DNA of 64,000 bases, taken from the NCBI GenBank assembly GCA_013396915.1, contig VWZL01000308.1, positions 1,428 to 65,427 on the forward strand. Direction: 5' to 3'. Position 1 is the stretch's first letter. Each line of letters begins with the position of its first letter. Positions 50,747 to 64,000 of this stretch are shown piece after piece. This stretch comes from Stercorarius parasiticus. Its lineage: Eukaryota > Chordata > Aves > Charadriiformes > Stercorariidae. Both the position numbers and the translations under genes were made by a program. A model generated the notes under the pieces. The model did no database searches. It was not told the DNA's origin and saw only the letters and a program-made list of their open reading frames with translations.

Positions 50747-53700
50747 GGAGCACATCGGAGAGAACTCACCTGCATCGCTCTCTTGGCAGGGCGGCAGGGG
50801 CCGTGCTTCCAGTCATGGGGCTGCAGCAAAGAGCAAAGAGGGCAGCGATGCCCGACCACGAGATGTGTTGGCAGAATGAACCCTGCACCTTCCAGGGCAG
50901 CAGCATCCCTGTAAAAGAAGAGAGACCTTTCCGACTGCAAGTTCTGCTGAGATTCAGGAGCAGGCTTTGTATGCAAATATAGTATTTAACTGCATTCACA
51001 TGCAGCAAATGGTATGTGGCTGGGAGTTCCTTGGATGCCTTTAAATGCTGACGTAGTAATAAAATAACCCAGTTTTTAGTTATTTTGCTCGTCATTCTAG
51101 TCTGAACACCAATGCGTGGCATTCATTTCAGAAGCAGCACGCAAGCTCTTCAGAAAACCTGGGCGTTAAACACTGAAGAGCCCGTACATGACTAAAATAA
51201 AAATATTAGTAGCAACAAATGGGTGAGAAGATGTGCAGTATGTATCAGTCTTGGAATAAAAATGAAAAAAATCTCCTGTTTGGGTTGCAGGAAGATAAGT
51301 TTGTTTTGTGTGCACATTCAGGCATCAAGATGATGGGGATGCGAACCCGGGGAGGGGGGGGTCGTCCATCACCCAGCCAAGCTGGAGCCCGACCGCTGCC
51401 CTGTTAGTGCGTGGTGCCGGGTGGTGGGAGGCAGCTCCGGTCCCTGCAGCTCCCTGCCACTACCAGGCTGTATATTTGTTTTTCAAAGAGGGTTGCACAG
51501 GAGCCAGCCGTGTTTTCAGGGGTCTTGTTTTTTGTGTTTCTGTTTTATACCTCGTCATTTGGCTCCAATAATCTTGACAAAGGACAGAGGCGATGTAGGC
51601 GAAAGCAGCGTGATGGGAACGGAGACTTGGCAGGACCGAGTGTTGTTTTTTGATGAGGATTAAAACCATTTTGCTTGGTAGGGAGAGCTCTGCAGGTATG
51701 AGACAGTGAGGAAAGCATCCTTTTACAAACACATGGGATGGGGCGGGTAGAGATGGAGCCCAGTCCTTGGTGGGAATCTTGGCATCAGCAGAAAAGGGAT
51801 TCGCTCTGGGATACCATCAGAAAAATGAATCCTGGGCTGTAATTTCATAATGTAACTGTCTGATGCAATAAATAAAACTTTTCCATGCTGGATTTAGTTA
51901 AACCAATGCAAGATCTCTGTTTGGATGAAGCCTAATCCTACACTGTTACAAAATCTTTCCTAATAATAATATTTCCTTTCACCTCAAGAAGGTCCTGAGC
52001 TCGTGCCCCTTGACTTCCCTGAGCTGCACACTAAAGCTGCCTGTAGCAGCGGGGCAGGCTTTTATTTGGATTTGCCAGCTGAAATGAGTCAAATTATTCC
52101 ATGGGTTTCAGTTTAGTGGCAAACACTTTGTGTTATTATTTACGGAATATTGAACATGTGCCCTTAATAAGGGGGAGCTTTAAAAAAAGTAACAGGAAGA
52201 CAGAGCCTGATCTGCCAACATGTCTCTGCGCTGCTATTCCCAGAGATGTTTTGAAATCTTCACCTCGGCTGCCTCCTGGGCTCCGCAGGGATGCTCAGAC
52301 CTCAAGCCAAGTGTGACAGTGCATAGGGAAAGTCATTACCACTGGGCTCCTGTCCAGTTCTCGGAGGAGGAGGAGGCAGCCACCGAGAATTCAGCTTTAA
52401 AAGGAGACAAATAATTAAGCTTGAAACATGTCAGCCGTGCAAGGGGTGATTCAAGCTCATTAAAAAATGGCTTTTTTCTTCTTGACCCTTACCCCCTCGC
52501 TGCTTCTTGACTAGCTTCGGACTGGTTTGCTTTACCTGCAAAAAACCACTCCCAGCAAGAGCAGCGTGTTGTGGTTTCCTTTGAGTTGATGAGTTGAGCT
52601 GGTCCAGAGGAGAGCGGAGAGGAGCAGTGAGCTCACAAGTGTCCCCTTTTGACCTTGTTGGACCAGCAAATCAATTTGGTGTTTGTGGGGCTGGAGATGC
52701 ATTAGTCCAATGCTGCAGTCGTCAAACTTCACCGGCAATGGGGTCTTCTGCTTAGTCTTTGTCCCACCAGTGCCTTCAGAGGACCAACCCCACCATCCCA
52801 ACTCCAGTCGCTGGCACTTCTCTGCCTTCCTGGAGTTGAAGCCGTGGCAGTATGGGTGGTTTAACAGGGAGAATTGCAAATCAAGCTTAATAGAGGAATT
52901 TCAGGAGGCTGTGGTGGCGGGGGGTTGATGAAAGGAAATGTCAGCTGCGAAGGAGATGCCTCGAGTTGGTTGATTCTGTCTTTGAAAAGTAAGGGGTGTC
53001 TTCTGTTTTTTTTTTAGTAGTATCTAATTAATCTTTCTGTTAGCCACTTTTATAATTTTAGCACAACTCCTTTGCTCTTGGGATGGTGTAGTCTTGTGAG
53101 AATTTCAGCATTTATTTGACTATAAAGCATGTTTTTAGCCTTCATGGTGACAGCCTAGATCCTGACGGCTTAAAGAATAGGTCTAAGATAAAGAACTGAG
53201 AGTGTAACGAGCAGGAGGATTATTTTTGTATCTGGCTTAGTGATTTTTTTTTTCTTTTTACTTTAAGCTAGTAACTAATGCTGTAGACTAAAAATCATAA
53301 ATAAAAGGTAACCGCAAGCTTCAGACTGAGCCCCGCTCTGGGAAGCCGGGATGGTTCACAGTGACCAAGCTGGGCGTGAGAAGCTGCGGTTCATTTTGGC
53401 CCAGGCAAGAAGTGAGTTTGCAGCAGAGTTTCCCAATTTTCCATGAATCTCGCATCAGTACCCAGCGAAGGAGCCTGGCACGGGCTGCGCATCGGGATGC
53501 AGCTGAGCAGCTGTGAAGCTGGAGCAGGAACTCCCATCTTGTACCTGTGAGAGCTCTTGCAGGCCTTTAGGGCCGGTGGGAGAGCTAATGGTTTCCTAGC
53601 CGCCATGTGCCTGCACATGGGACCCAAGGAAAGAAAGGCTCTTGTTTGAGCCCGCCGGCGGCACGGGAGGTGAAATGGTGCCCACTGGGGTGTGAACACT

Positions 53701-54930
53701 GGGATGGAAACTTGGGCGAGTGCCAGTTTCCAACATACCAAACGTCTGTTTTGTAAGGAATTAAAAGAATTAAAGAATTAACACCCCTTGTACTAATTAG
53801 GCTCCCAGTCAGGCTTATCTGGAGCTTCTCTCTGGCGGATGGGACCGTAATCACCGCATGGTTCGTGTGCCCTTCCTGCACGCTTTGCTGGGCATACGCG
53901 GAACTCCAGAGTGGTTGCATCCCCACCAGATACAACAAGTGCCTTTTATTTCTTTCGGAAGAGAAGTCAGCTGGTTGGGAGGGCTCTCCCCTAGCAGTGT
54001 TCACGCAAAAATGGCTTTTCTGTGCAGCTGAACTCTTTTATCATCCCTAATTTCCCATGCGGATCTTTGTTGTGGCTGGTGGTTACCTCTTGCAGGCTTG
54101 TAGCAACTGTGGAGTCACCAAGGGCTTTTCAGAAGTCATGGAGGACTCTTGTGGGTTCCCAGCCTTTTTTCTTCTGTGTTTGTAAGAGGCAAAGTGATAT
54201 TTCAGTCCAGCTATGGAATGTGCAGACCCAGGCAGCCTTGTCCGCTTGTCCCGAGGAGATTGTGGCTGCAGGTGTGGAGGTAGATACTTAAATGGTTCAG
54301 TAGCTTGAACTATGATAAACGGACATTCATTTTTTATTACATTTGATCCCAGAAATGGAAAAAGTACCGGTAACACTTCATAAAATCTTCGCAAACATGA
54401 ACCCCTGTGATTCCTTTCAGTGGGGAGGAGAACCACTGCTGTGTTGTCCCTGTATGTTGGTGACCAGGTAGCGAAGACCTGCTGTGTGCATCTCCTGGTT
54501 CAGTTGTTGAGGGATTACCAAGAAAAACATAAAATTGGTGATTTTACAGCGATCATGTAACTCTGTTTTATAGCAGTGTGGGTCATGGGAGACTCTACCC
54601 GCATAAGACAGAGCTGAATTCCCCCTAGCAGCAAGGTTAACGGCAGGGAGCTCATGGCTCCCAGTACCCCCAGGGTGTTGCCAGCAGGACTTTGCTCACA
54701 GATCTGTACCAGCAAAGACTTCTGGAGGTTCTGGTAGGTTGAGACACTTCTTTACACTTTTGACTGGTGAAAGTCTGCAAGAGGTCCGGCCTGTCGGTAA
54801 CTAGTTGGAGCTGAGTCGAGATAGAGACTGTAAGAAAGGCAGGTATTGCTTTTGCAGAGGAGGAAAGCCATTTCCATCAGAGGTGACATGATAAGGGAAT
54901 GACTAAGACAAAGAGGCTCCAGCAAAGACT
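50747..54930. other. Non-coding stretch without recognised elements
   Basis: No CR1, LTR or gene recognised. G run at 51352-51360. A/T-rich at 53000-53300. Open frames of up to 139 codons lack motifs. Confidence 0.5.
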
Positions 54931-55354
54931 TGTAGAACATCTCTTATCACACGGACAGAAGGACAAACTGATTCATACTGAATTAGTGTCTAGAAGGGTA
55001 GTCAAACATTTAACCAGGGCTAATGACATTGAGCAATTTTTTACCAAAAAGGAAAGAAAGAAACTAGTCAGATAATCCCTTTAGGTGCAGCATAAGGAGA
55101 AGTAAACAGAGGCAAGACATCCGGGAAGGATTTTAGGCGCCTTGGACAGACTGTGAACCCTGGAGTACCTAACCAATGGGAAACAGGGGAGGGAACAATT
55201 CGGCCGGGATTAGGAAATAAAAAGGTGTGTTTCAAAAGCTGAAAGTGTGCTTACTTGCTAGGTCACCCGCTCTTGCAAGAACATGAATAAAAATGTGCTT
55301 CACAGAGGATTCTGCCTGAGCCTATTTCATTCGGACCAGAACTTACTTCTCGCA
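54931..55354 (+). mobile_element. Probable solo LTR of an endogenous retrovirus
   Basis: It starts TGTAGAAC and ends TCTCGCA, about 424 bp. It is flanked by AGACT (54926-54930) and AGACC (55355-55359), a 5-bp target duplication with one mismatch. The internal order fits an LTR: CCAAT in ACCTAACCAATGGGAAAC (55173-55177), a TATA-like AAATAAAAAGG (about 55215-55225), then GCTAGGTCACCCGCTCTTGC, a poly(A) signal AATAAA (55286-55291), and a U5-like ATTCTGCCTGAGCCTATTTC. This resembles avian ERV LTRs as I recall them. No primer-binding site, gag, pol or env lies on either side, so it is a solo LTR left by recombination. The ERV class is uncertain. Confidence 0.75.
55286..55291 (+). terminator. LTR poly(A) signal AATAAA
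   Basis: AATAAA inside the LTR, about 65 bases after the TATA-like site, as expected for an R region. If active it could terminate + strand transcripts from the MYC side. Confidence 0.6.
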
Positions 55355-55359
55355 AGACC

Positions 55360-58300
55360 CAGCCCTCAAGCATGGTTGTCCTAAGATGTGGTTTCTGCTG
55401 TGTGCGTGTAAGACCAAAATGAGTTGGAAGAGCAGAAGAAGAGGTCGAGATGAAGTGTGAGGCTGTACAAGCTGGAGTCCTGGAGAATAAGGGCTAATGT
55501 CCCAGGAAGTGTTGTCCCCACTCCGCCTGTAACGGGCACTGCTCTCCCTGGTGGGTTTTCAGAGAGGCGTTGCAAAAAGCGTGTGTTGACTCTCACTTCT
55601 CCTAAAACAAAATGTGGTGGGATGAGTTGTGTGAGGCATCCTCGCGTGGCCTTTTCCACTGCCTCCGTCCCGCAGTACCACACAGCCCGCAACCGGTTAT
55701 GTGCCCTCCTCTGTCTCTCAAGGCCCATGTAAAGAAGATTAGAGGATTAGACCGGTGTGGCTCTGATTCTGGCAGAGTGGGGACCCATCTGTACCTCCTT
55801 CCTGCCAGTGCGGAGGGGCAGGAGAGCCCCTAAAAAGTGTGAAATATCTCATCTGCTGAAGAGAGAGCTGAAGGACCTGCAGTTGCTCTTGCAGCCAGTC
55901 CAGATACCGCGTGGGGTTGGTGGGTACCATGTTGGGCTGGTGGCATTGGTCCTCCCTGGGCTGATTGATGTGCTTCACTTAACAAAACTGTCAGGAAGGG
56001 CCCTTCCTCCAACCAGGTGGGGGAACCTGCCTTTCATTTTGATGCACAGATCTTGACTTTTCTCTTAGTAGTTGAAGTTGATGGGTAGAGATTATTGTTT
56101 TAAATGAGAGACTATTTAAAAAAAGAAAGTAAACATGTAAAACAAAAAACCTTGTCCTCCTGCACTTGAAGGGGCACAGCTTATCTCTGCAAGCTTATCC
56201 TGGGGGTCAGCATTTCTGTAAAACAGCTTTGAAGCCAGAATCCACAGTCCTTGGAGGCATCAAGTGCTGTCCCTTGCTTTCCATCCCTTTGCACTGGATC
56301 TGCAATTCTGATTTTCCCCTCATGCGCATCCCGCATCCCACACCAGCACTGTTTGGGATCTGACCTCAGCAGCGGGTGCCTGCAGTGCCCTGTGCTGCTG
56401 GGTGGTGGGAATGGGCAGTTGGAGGGAGGGCGAGGGGGTTACAGCTCCTCTGGTCACACCTGCATCCAGCTAAAGTTATAATTGCAAGAGAGGGGTGGTT
56501 GGTGCTGGGGTCTTCCTCAGATGTTCTGAAATGAAAGGGGGAAAAAAAAAGGTTTTAATATGTCAGCTCATTGAGTGACCCATGCTCTTGGTGCATCACT
56601 GAGTGGTTCCTCCTACCCAAGGAACCTGATTGCATCTCAGAGGGAGCATAGCTGTTGGTTCAGGGATGAAATGGTTATTCTTAATAGGCTTGGGCTTTCT
56701 GTGGCCTTTCAGTTTTTCCATGTGAGGCAACTCAGCATCTCTTGAGAGTGACACTCTTTAATTCATTGTAAGGCATTTTTTGCGAAGAGGAGAATATATC
56801 AAATGCTCTTTTCCATAATAGGGGTGACTTCAATAGTGTGAAATAAAATTCTTTTTCTTGGTACTGCCATCTGCTAGGTCAGGGAACATTCCTGTCTTGA
56901 ATATTATGAAAAGGCTTATTAATATTTACCTTAAAATTTGTTCCTTTGGTCTTTTCTGTGCAACAGTCTTCCGTTTATGAGGAGAGTATCTCCCCCCACT
57001 CCCCATTTTAAAGGTTTTTCTTTTGGTATAACTGTCAGCTGGCACAGATGGAGCAGAAGTTTATTAAATTTTACTTTGAAAATGGTCCAAGGTGACATTA
57101 GGTGCTTAGAATGTGCGATTGTGGGGCATTTGCTTAAAATTCTGCTTTTTGTTTTCAAAACCCTTCTGTATTAAAAGAACAGGGTTCAATGGAAGGCATC
57201 TCAGCAGTGTTTTAAATACTCGTGTCCCTGCTTGTGATCTTCATTTGGAATAATTTTGTGAAGACAAAATAGCGTAGTCATGACCTGCATTTTGAACTTG
57301 GGCTGTAAATACAGTTCCTTCGTCTCTTGGGTGATGGTTCCAGTTGGTTGGCAGATCCATAGTGAGTGTGGGTAAAGAGTCCAGGTTGAATGTGAGGGAG
57401 AAGAATTTGTGTGATGATACCTTCCATGGAATATCTAGGCTTACATTTTAAAAAGTGCACTTTCTTCTGGAACTGTTACAAGAATCAGTAGTTTTGGAAG
57501 AATTTTTCTGTGGCACTTCGTGTTACCAAATGACTTGTCTTTGGGCAGAGCGTAGGCTGGAGTTCTCAATCTACCAGGAATTCCTTCTGTGCTTGTCTTT
57601 GTCCTTCAAACATCTTTTGGTTGGAGTTCTCTGGAAGGAATTGACTTTTAGGATGAAAAATGGTAGGGTGGAACATGATGAATGGTTCTTGCCTCCACCT
57701 TTTTTCCCTAAAATACTCTGTAACATGAACACAGGGTTGTATGACAGAGGGCATCTCAGACTGATGTGTAGAGAGGAAGGCTTACTGACTCTTGTGGGTT
57801 AACAAGCAGACTCTAATGGTCTCCTGATTTGCACTAATTGGGTGTGCATGTGTCTTCACCTGGTCACAGGCTGGTGGAGCATCAGTGAAGCACCCTCCCT
57901 TCATTAACCATGTCCCAGCCATAGCTGCATTTTCTGTTCTAGGAGCAAAAGCCCTTGCTCTAGAGACTGCCTGGGTTGTGGCTGTTGGCCAAGCTTGTGG
58001 AGCCCTCAAAAGCAGCAGTCAGGTTACTCCAAGGATTGGGTGTTGCTGAGTGAGGAGGAAAAGGAGCAGCAGCCTTTACATTTTTTTTTGTGGGGGGAGG
58101 GGGGTAAGAAAGAATATTTGAAGTGTTTTGGTTTTAGTGTTTTGTTGACTTTTCTGTTACAAAGAAGTAAATATGGTAGGCGTGTGGTAGAAGAGACTGT
58201 TACCGGTGTCCTTCCATGACTCCATAAAGTAAGCAAGTTTATGCTTCCTCACTGATACAAAATAGAAGTCCTGTTGATCTGAAAACCCCTGATATTGCCA

Positions 58301-61300
58301 CTTTCACTGCTATGCCAGGTTCATTCTGTAGCTGTTTTAAAATTGCTTAAGAACAAGGTGGTAACAGGCATGGAGAGGTTTCAGAGATGGCTTGAGCTGA
58401 TTCACCAGCTGCATGGGGCTTGATCTGCCCTCGTCTTTCCACTGGCGCTGGTGCCGAGCTTGCTGTGGCTGACTAAACCAGGAGAAGACTGTTTCGCCAT
58501 GATAGCTGGGATACCCACCACAGCAAACTGCTGCCTTTCAGCAAATACACCTGCAACCATTCACTTCAAATGAGCTGGGGAATTTATAGCAAAATAGAAA
58601 AGTTGGGATTTTTTTCTTATTTTTTTCCCCTTCCTTTGCTGGGTAGCATCGACTTTGAAAAGCAGTCTCTGCAGCTGGAAATGTTCTTCTGTAGGGGAAT
58701 GTAACGACACCGTTTCGGGATGTTCACCTGGTGTTTGGGAAGGCAGTTTGGTGTTGGCGGTGCCTGGTGGGTGGAGCAGCAGAGGCAAACGCTCCCGGTT
58801 GCATTCTTGCCCATAATAAAGTCACTGCTGGAGCTTACTGCAGCGGATTGTGAGGTTTAACAGGTCCCTCACTGCACTTAACTCACATGGCTGAGTTGTA
58901 ATGAACATGCTGAAGTGGAAAAACAGCCCTTTCCTTACAACAAAAAGCACAGGCACAGAAAACACCCTTTGTTTTTTCAAATGAGCCGTTGCACTCGGAA
59001 CTCTTTACGGGTCAAAATATAACAGGTGCAGCTCCTTATTCCTCTCTCTTTCCCCTTGCATTTCTTAACTAATTAGCAACAAGTCTCTCGTAACTTTTTT
59101 CATGTGGCTATTAATCATCCGGGGGCTCTCCATAGCAGGGCATGCTTTCCTTGCTGCTGGTTTCCTTCAGCTCGTGTTGACATGTTCTTGGTGCCCTTGG
59201 AGAGGAGCCCTGGGCTCAGAGGGCTGCTCTCCACATTGAGGATGACACCTTGTTTGCTTGGAGCTGGACATGTGCTCGGTATGTCGTATTTCTTCCTATG
59301 GGCGATTGAACCTTTGTTGTGTACGAGTAATGGAGTTATTCCTCATCAAGGGATGGGGACGATGAATGTGTTTTTCAAGGGATTGGGAGGATGGACGTGT
59401 TTTTCAAGGGATGGCTCATGACTTGCAAAATCTGGATGTTCTGCAGGGCTTTGCTGCCAACCTACCGCGTGACCTTCAATAGGTTATTTAGGGCAAGACC
59501 TAAACTGTTGGTGTTAGGCAATATTCACAGGCAGTCTGCAAGGAACATCCTCCAATTTGGAGTGGAAGCAGAAGGCTGCTGAGAGCTTGGGGTGCAGTGA
59601 ACTGGAGCTGGACATAGGACCTCCAGAGTAGGCAGAGTGCTTAGCCTTAATGACCCGGTGCATTTTAAGGGCAGAGTCCGAGGAACTAGAAAGTTGACTT
59701 CTTGGGCATCTCTCCTGGGCACAAGAGTTTGAACTTCATCTGCATCCCAAACTGGGAAGCACTGAGACAGTATCTTCTCCTTGCATCCAGCGACGGAAGG
59801 TGCAGAGGATCCTCCGTACCGTGAGGGAAGATGCTTAAAATGAGCATTAATCATCTGTCATTGGTTTATCAGTTGTCCCAACCCTTACAACCTGAGTAGA
59901 AAAACCCATATGTTTATGTAAAAGTACAGCATGTGCCGGATTCCGGTCTCTGAGCTCTGCCATAGCCCCCAGGTCCTGCTGCCACCCAGCTGGTCTTGAA
60001 GGCAGATGATGGGAGTGATGTTAGTGGCGGTGTATGTGGCAGGGGGGAGAAGTAAAAGGAAGAAAACAAGAAAGTGATGCTTTTGCTTGTTGGACAGTTG
60101 GGTTTGTCTCCCAGGAGAAGTGGGCAAAGTACATATTGACACATCCGTGATGGAGCTGGGACAAAAAGCTCTGCTGCTGCTCCCGGCACAGCACGACGGG
60201 GGGCTGGGTCTGTGGGGAAGTCTCATTTCTCTGGCGACAGAGATTCATGTGTGTTTGCATGCTCATATTTTACAGGTAATTGGTTTATAGAGAAAACCGT
60301 TAGCTCAAGGATTTTAGGCAGCTGCTCCTGCAGTAGAGAAATAGGTTTTACAGGCATTTTGAGTGTCACATAGTCATCAAAGTGGCCGAGGTTCGCTGTG
60401 TAGTTGGTGCGATGGGAGTTATTTTGGGGGGATTTGAGTCCTTTTCCAAAACCTTTTCATCAGCTCAGGGGTTTGGGTCAGACCTTCTCCAGCTTCAGTT
60501 CATTTAACGCAGGAAGTGATGGTGTTAGGGAATATTTAATTTCCTAACTCTCCCCATGGCTGGTAAAAAAAACTAGAAGCAAGGGCAAGGCAATTCAAGT
60601 TCTTTTTCCATGAATTAACAGACTTCAGCTGCAGCTCCATCTGCAAGCCTGCCGCTTGCCTTGTACTGACTTTGGCGCTGGGTTTTGTAGTTAACGACCC
60701 AAAGATGCCAGATTTCAGTGGGTTATGGTGTCGCCCAGTCCCCTTGGTGACATCGCATCCCGGGCTGGGTAGCCTGGGTTGCAGGAATGCTGCATCTTTA
60801 CTGCAGAGGAGGCAATTTTGGTTGTTTTCCCTAGGGAGGAAGAAGCTTTGATTCAAAGCAGGTTTCGTACTCGAGGTGATTTAAACGTGATCAAAGTCAG
60901 TGGAATTTTATTTAAAACAAACACGTGATTCTCCTAATCAACCCTTTAAAGAGAGCATCTGGGGAAAAGAAAATGATTGGGTTTTGTACATTTAATTATT
61001 CACTTGATTTTTTTTTTTTTTAAAATATCTGATGACGTTTCCGCTGTTTGAGGATAGATAGGACTTTATTGACACAATTAGCGAAACAAATGATTATCAC
61101 ACCTTTTATTTAACCCTGTGCTATTTGATCTATTTGCTTGCACTTTCATTACTCCTTTGCTTGGTTACATTACACAATGATATCACCTTCCTGTGCTGCT
61201 ACAGCTAAAACAAAGTGGGGGGAAAAAAAAAACCCAAAAAACCAACAAACCAACCCTTTTGGCTCTCAGCTGCTCTCTCCTGTTTTTATTACCGATGAAC

Positions 61301-64000
61301 TAGAAAGCAATGTTGGGCAAAGAGTTATTTGAGTTTCCTTTCAGTGCTTGCTAGGCATTGTTTCCGGACCTGGCAATCGCCTGTGTTTGCGCAACAGTTT
61401 TCATATCTTAAAACAACAAACAAAAATCCTGGCAAATCTATTCCCAGCACAATTAGTAAAATCAGATTTTAAAAAAAAAAAAAAGAAAGAAAAAAGAAAA
61501 CAACCAAAAAAACCCCCCCAGATTGTGATGGCTTTGTATACATCAAATACTAGAATCTTTATGACTAAGTCCCTGGGTATTTTGAGCCACTTTGCTGGGA
61601 TGCGTTTATTTTCTTTGAACATAGAGGTGGGAAGCGTGTCTCTGCCTGGTAGGAGGTCAAAGAGGGTTGTTGTACTTAAGAGCTGCGTGTTCCTGAGATT
61701 TTGGGAGTGGGATCTCGCTGATGGATTGGGCTGGACCCTGGTGTAGACTCCTGATGCTGTGATGCTGCAAGCCATGGATGGATGCGTTCCTCTGAAATCA
61801 GGGAGGCAGGTGGTCCTGCTGACCATCCTCCTTACAACCTTTTCTGTCCTTCTCTTCGCTGGTGGAGAAAACACCTCATTAGGTTTAGAAGAGATGGGAA
61901 AAAGAGGGGGGAGGAAAATTATCTCCTTTCCTCTGACAAAAAAAAAGAAAAAGAAAGAGGGTTTTGGAAGGATCTATTAGTTAGGTGAGAACTTTGTTAC
62001 TGGCTTGTAGTCCTCCTCTGCTCACATCACCTGTTGAGGCATCTGGAGGTGGTGGCTCCATGGTGTGCCGATGCTTAGTGTGACATTCATTTAAATAAAT
62101 CACTTAAATTGGGGAAAAAAAAAAAGGGGAGGGTACCCTAAAAAATTCCCGCTGTGCAAAAATAAATCAAAAGATACGAGTTTGCATAGGAATAAGCCTC
62201 ATCCAACATGGTGAGAGCTGTCGTGTAACAGCCTGTCCCTTTCTTCTCTCCGAAGGTCCCAGCCTCACGCTTCCCACCAGTCTGGAGTAACATTTGGACA
62301 AGTCTGTCAGCATAATTCTTCCGGTTGCTCCCAAGGATATTTAGAATCATGGGATATATGGACCCCCAAAACCCTCTGGAGAACACCTGCTGCAGATAAA
62401 AACGTCTGGAAATTCCTACCATCTTTTTACACTGTTTTTTCCTGGGTCACCCCATGTCATTTGGGAAGGAAGCCTCTCTGGCCTGAGGATTATAGCAAAC
62501 TGGTCACTTACTGGAATACCTCCCCTTCTGTTCTCTAAAGATGGAGCCGTTGCTTTACCCAGCGGAAGGATATTTTTGTCCTCTCCCAGAGCTTTTCCAG
62601 TGCAGCAGCGCTCATAGCCATCAGGTATGTAGATGGTTTCCTCATTCACTAGCCGGTTTACTTTCTTGATCTTTAGGAATTAAATAATTTTGCTTCAGTA
62701 CTAGCTTCTGCTAAAAGTAAGACCTTCCAAAGTCCTTGATGCTGTGTTCTGAAGGTGGCTTTTCCTTGCTGGGATGCAGACCCAATTTGATACGTAGGTT
62801 TGTGTGGAGTGGTGGGGTCAGCTGCTTCTGAAGGTTTTGATGCCCACCCTGAACTTCACATCTGAGCAGGAGGATGGAGGTGCTCGTATCTGCCGCTCTT
62901 TATTCCTCCTCCTGGATCAGCCCAGGCCCTCGGGCAGCTTCCCGCTGTGTTTGTAACCCGCGGCCGGCACCAGCCGTGTGTGGATCTGCTTATCAGGCTT
63001 TGTCATCTGGTGTCAAAGAAGACCACACAAGTATTGATGCCATTTTTCTGTTTCTTAATTTAACAGTATTTCTGCTGAAGAACCTGATTTTGAGAATTAT
63101 TTATCCCATAGAAAAGGAGACGGCTTTAAATTTCAGAATTAAAACTATTTGTATACAATATAGGCATGGATAACCCAATAGCATTCGAGTTATAGCACCA
63201 AATTTGCATTTTTATAGTCAATTACAATGAGTTAGATGTTTTTGTGAAGGTGACAAGATTTATTTTTTTTTCCCCCTTCCTTTAATACCAGAATGGGATT
63301 GTTGTGTTGGTCTCTGTGGGTATCAGTTTGCTGCAAAAATCATCCTTTTTGGCAATTGTGCTTGTTTGGGTTGAATCCGTTCATGTGTGCGGGCAAACAG
63401 ATCGCTCCTTCCAAAGGGTAGAGAAAAAGTTAGCTCTTTAAGTCTAGCTTGGCTTATTTATTTTCAGTATGCAGAGAGGAGGTGCTGAAGGGAAAGGACT
63501 GAAAATGCTTTGCTCTACATTTATTCTGCATTCCCGTCAGCGTTTGTGAGGCATTAAAAGTTTCATCTTCTTGCTTCGTAAGCGCGATTTCGCATCTGAT
63601 TAAAGGAAGGAAACGGGGAGGGGGGGGAAGCGCGTGCGGGGGGGGAACAAAATTGGTCGCCTCACTCTTGAGTGTGACTGTGACCCATAGGCCAAGTGGA
63701 GATGGTAGACAAAGATTGAGGAGAAAAAGGTTCTTTGCTTTAACTAGCAGGAACGGCAAGCGATTGCTGTGCCTCTAAGAGAGGCTAGAATTAACTGTGG
63801 GGATTTGATGGGTGAAAAGCAGCATCGTGGCAGGCTGGTGGGGATGATTGGTTGGTGCCAACCCCTGTGCAGCATGGTTGCATGCCAAGATGGGACCTTC
63901 TTCCAGAAGGAGGACTTTCTGGAGGCTCAGCCCAGGAGCATCTGGAAGATCACACTCCTTGGGGAGGATGGAGACCTCCGGTGTTGCTTTTGTGGGCTTT
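55360..64000. other. Long non-coding stretch without recognised elements
   Basis: About 8.6 kb with no CR1 or LTR trace recognised. Short direct repeat GTGTTTTTCAAGGGAT at 59370 and 59398. A-rich tracts at 61211-61250 and 61468-61510. G-rich segment at 63616-63648. A/T-rich at 60940-61130 and 63040-63260. Two minus-strand frames at 62138-62649 overlap by a few bases but carry no motif I recognise. No gene called. Confidence 0.5.

Noticed and set aside
50121..50982. Long frames rich in Phe/Ser or Lys/Glu
   Set aside because: They are translations of the polypyrimidine tract and carry no other signal.
62138..62649. Two overlapping minus-strand frames as a possible frameshifted gene or retro-element
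   Set aside because: Neither translation shows a domain I recognise, and the overlap of a few bases is expected by chance.
1546..64000. PVT1 exons and the PVT1-hosted microRNAs (miR-1204 to miR-1208 in human)
   Set aside because: No stretch matching the human sequences I remember was seen on either strand, so none is annotated; alignment would be needed.

Overview
The window looks like a bird chromosome. It opens inside the MYC gene, and all but the first ~1.5 kb is non-coding DNA downstream of MYC. Three things point to a bird: the terminal MYC exon has the acidic stretch and basic helix-loop-helix zipper of avian c-Myc; the interspersed repeats are almost all 5'-truncated CR1 LINE 3' ends carrying the typical ATTCTATG-type terminal octamers; and the one clear retroviral trace resembles avian endogenous retrovirus LTRs. 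As I recall the chicken protein, this copy differs at a few residues (for example its last residues are NSCA), so a non-chicken species is likely. I cannot name the species.

Layout. 1-426 is the 3' part of the last MYC intron. 427-989 is the coding part of MYC exon 3 on the + strand. 990 to about 1545 is its 3' UTR, with two main poly(A) signals. From there to the end (about 62.5 kb) I find no convincing protein-coding exon; the open frames there are chance frames or repeat-derived. CR1 fragments lie at about 10.1, 12.5, 17.1, 22.6, 30.4, 32.2, 35.3, 39.3, 47.9 and 49.4 kb, in both orientations, with weaker remnants at 25.4 and 34.5 kb. A probable solo LTR of about 424 bp lies at 54931-55354, flanked by near-identical 5-bp direct repeats. 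Simple and tandem repeats include a 225-bp T/C tract (50.5 kb), an 11-bp satellite (26.9 kb), a 72-bp direct duplication (25.9 kb) and a 21-bp minisatellite (21.1 kb). Two runs of N (704 and 12 bases) sit in CpG-rich sequence.

How the parts may work together. In mammals the interval downstream of MYC holds enhancers and the PVT1 long non-coding RNA, and by synteny the same is expected here. The best promoter-like sites are CpG-rich clusters at 6.27-6.75, 17.9-18.85 (around the large gap), 38.76-39.14 (around the small gap) and 48.85-49.10 kb. The last has a good minus-strand TATA box and palindromes and lies between inverted CR1 copies. No PVT1 exon could be recognised by eye, so these assignments are inferences. 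I found no CRISPR array, operon, tRNA, rRNA or new enzymatic system.
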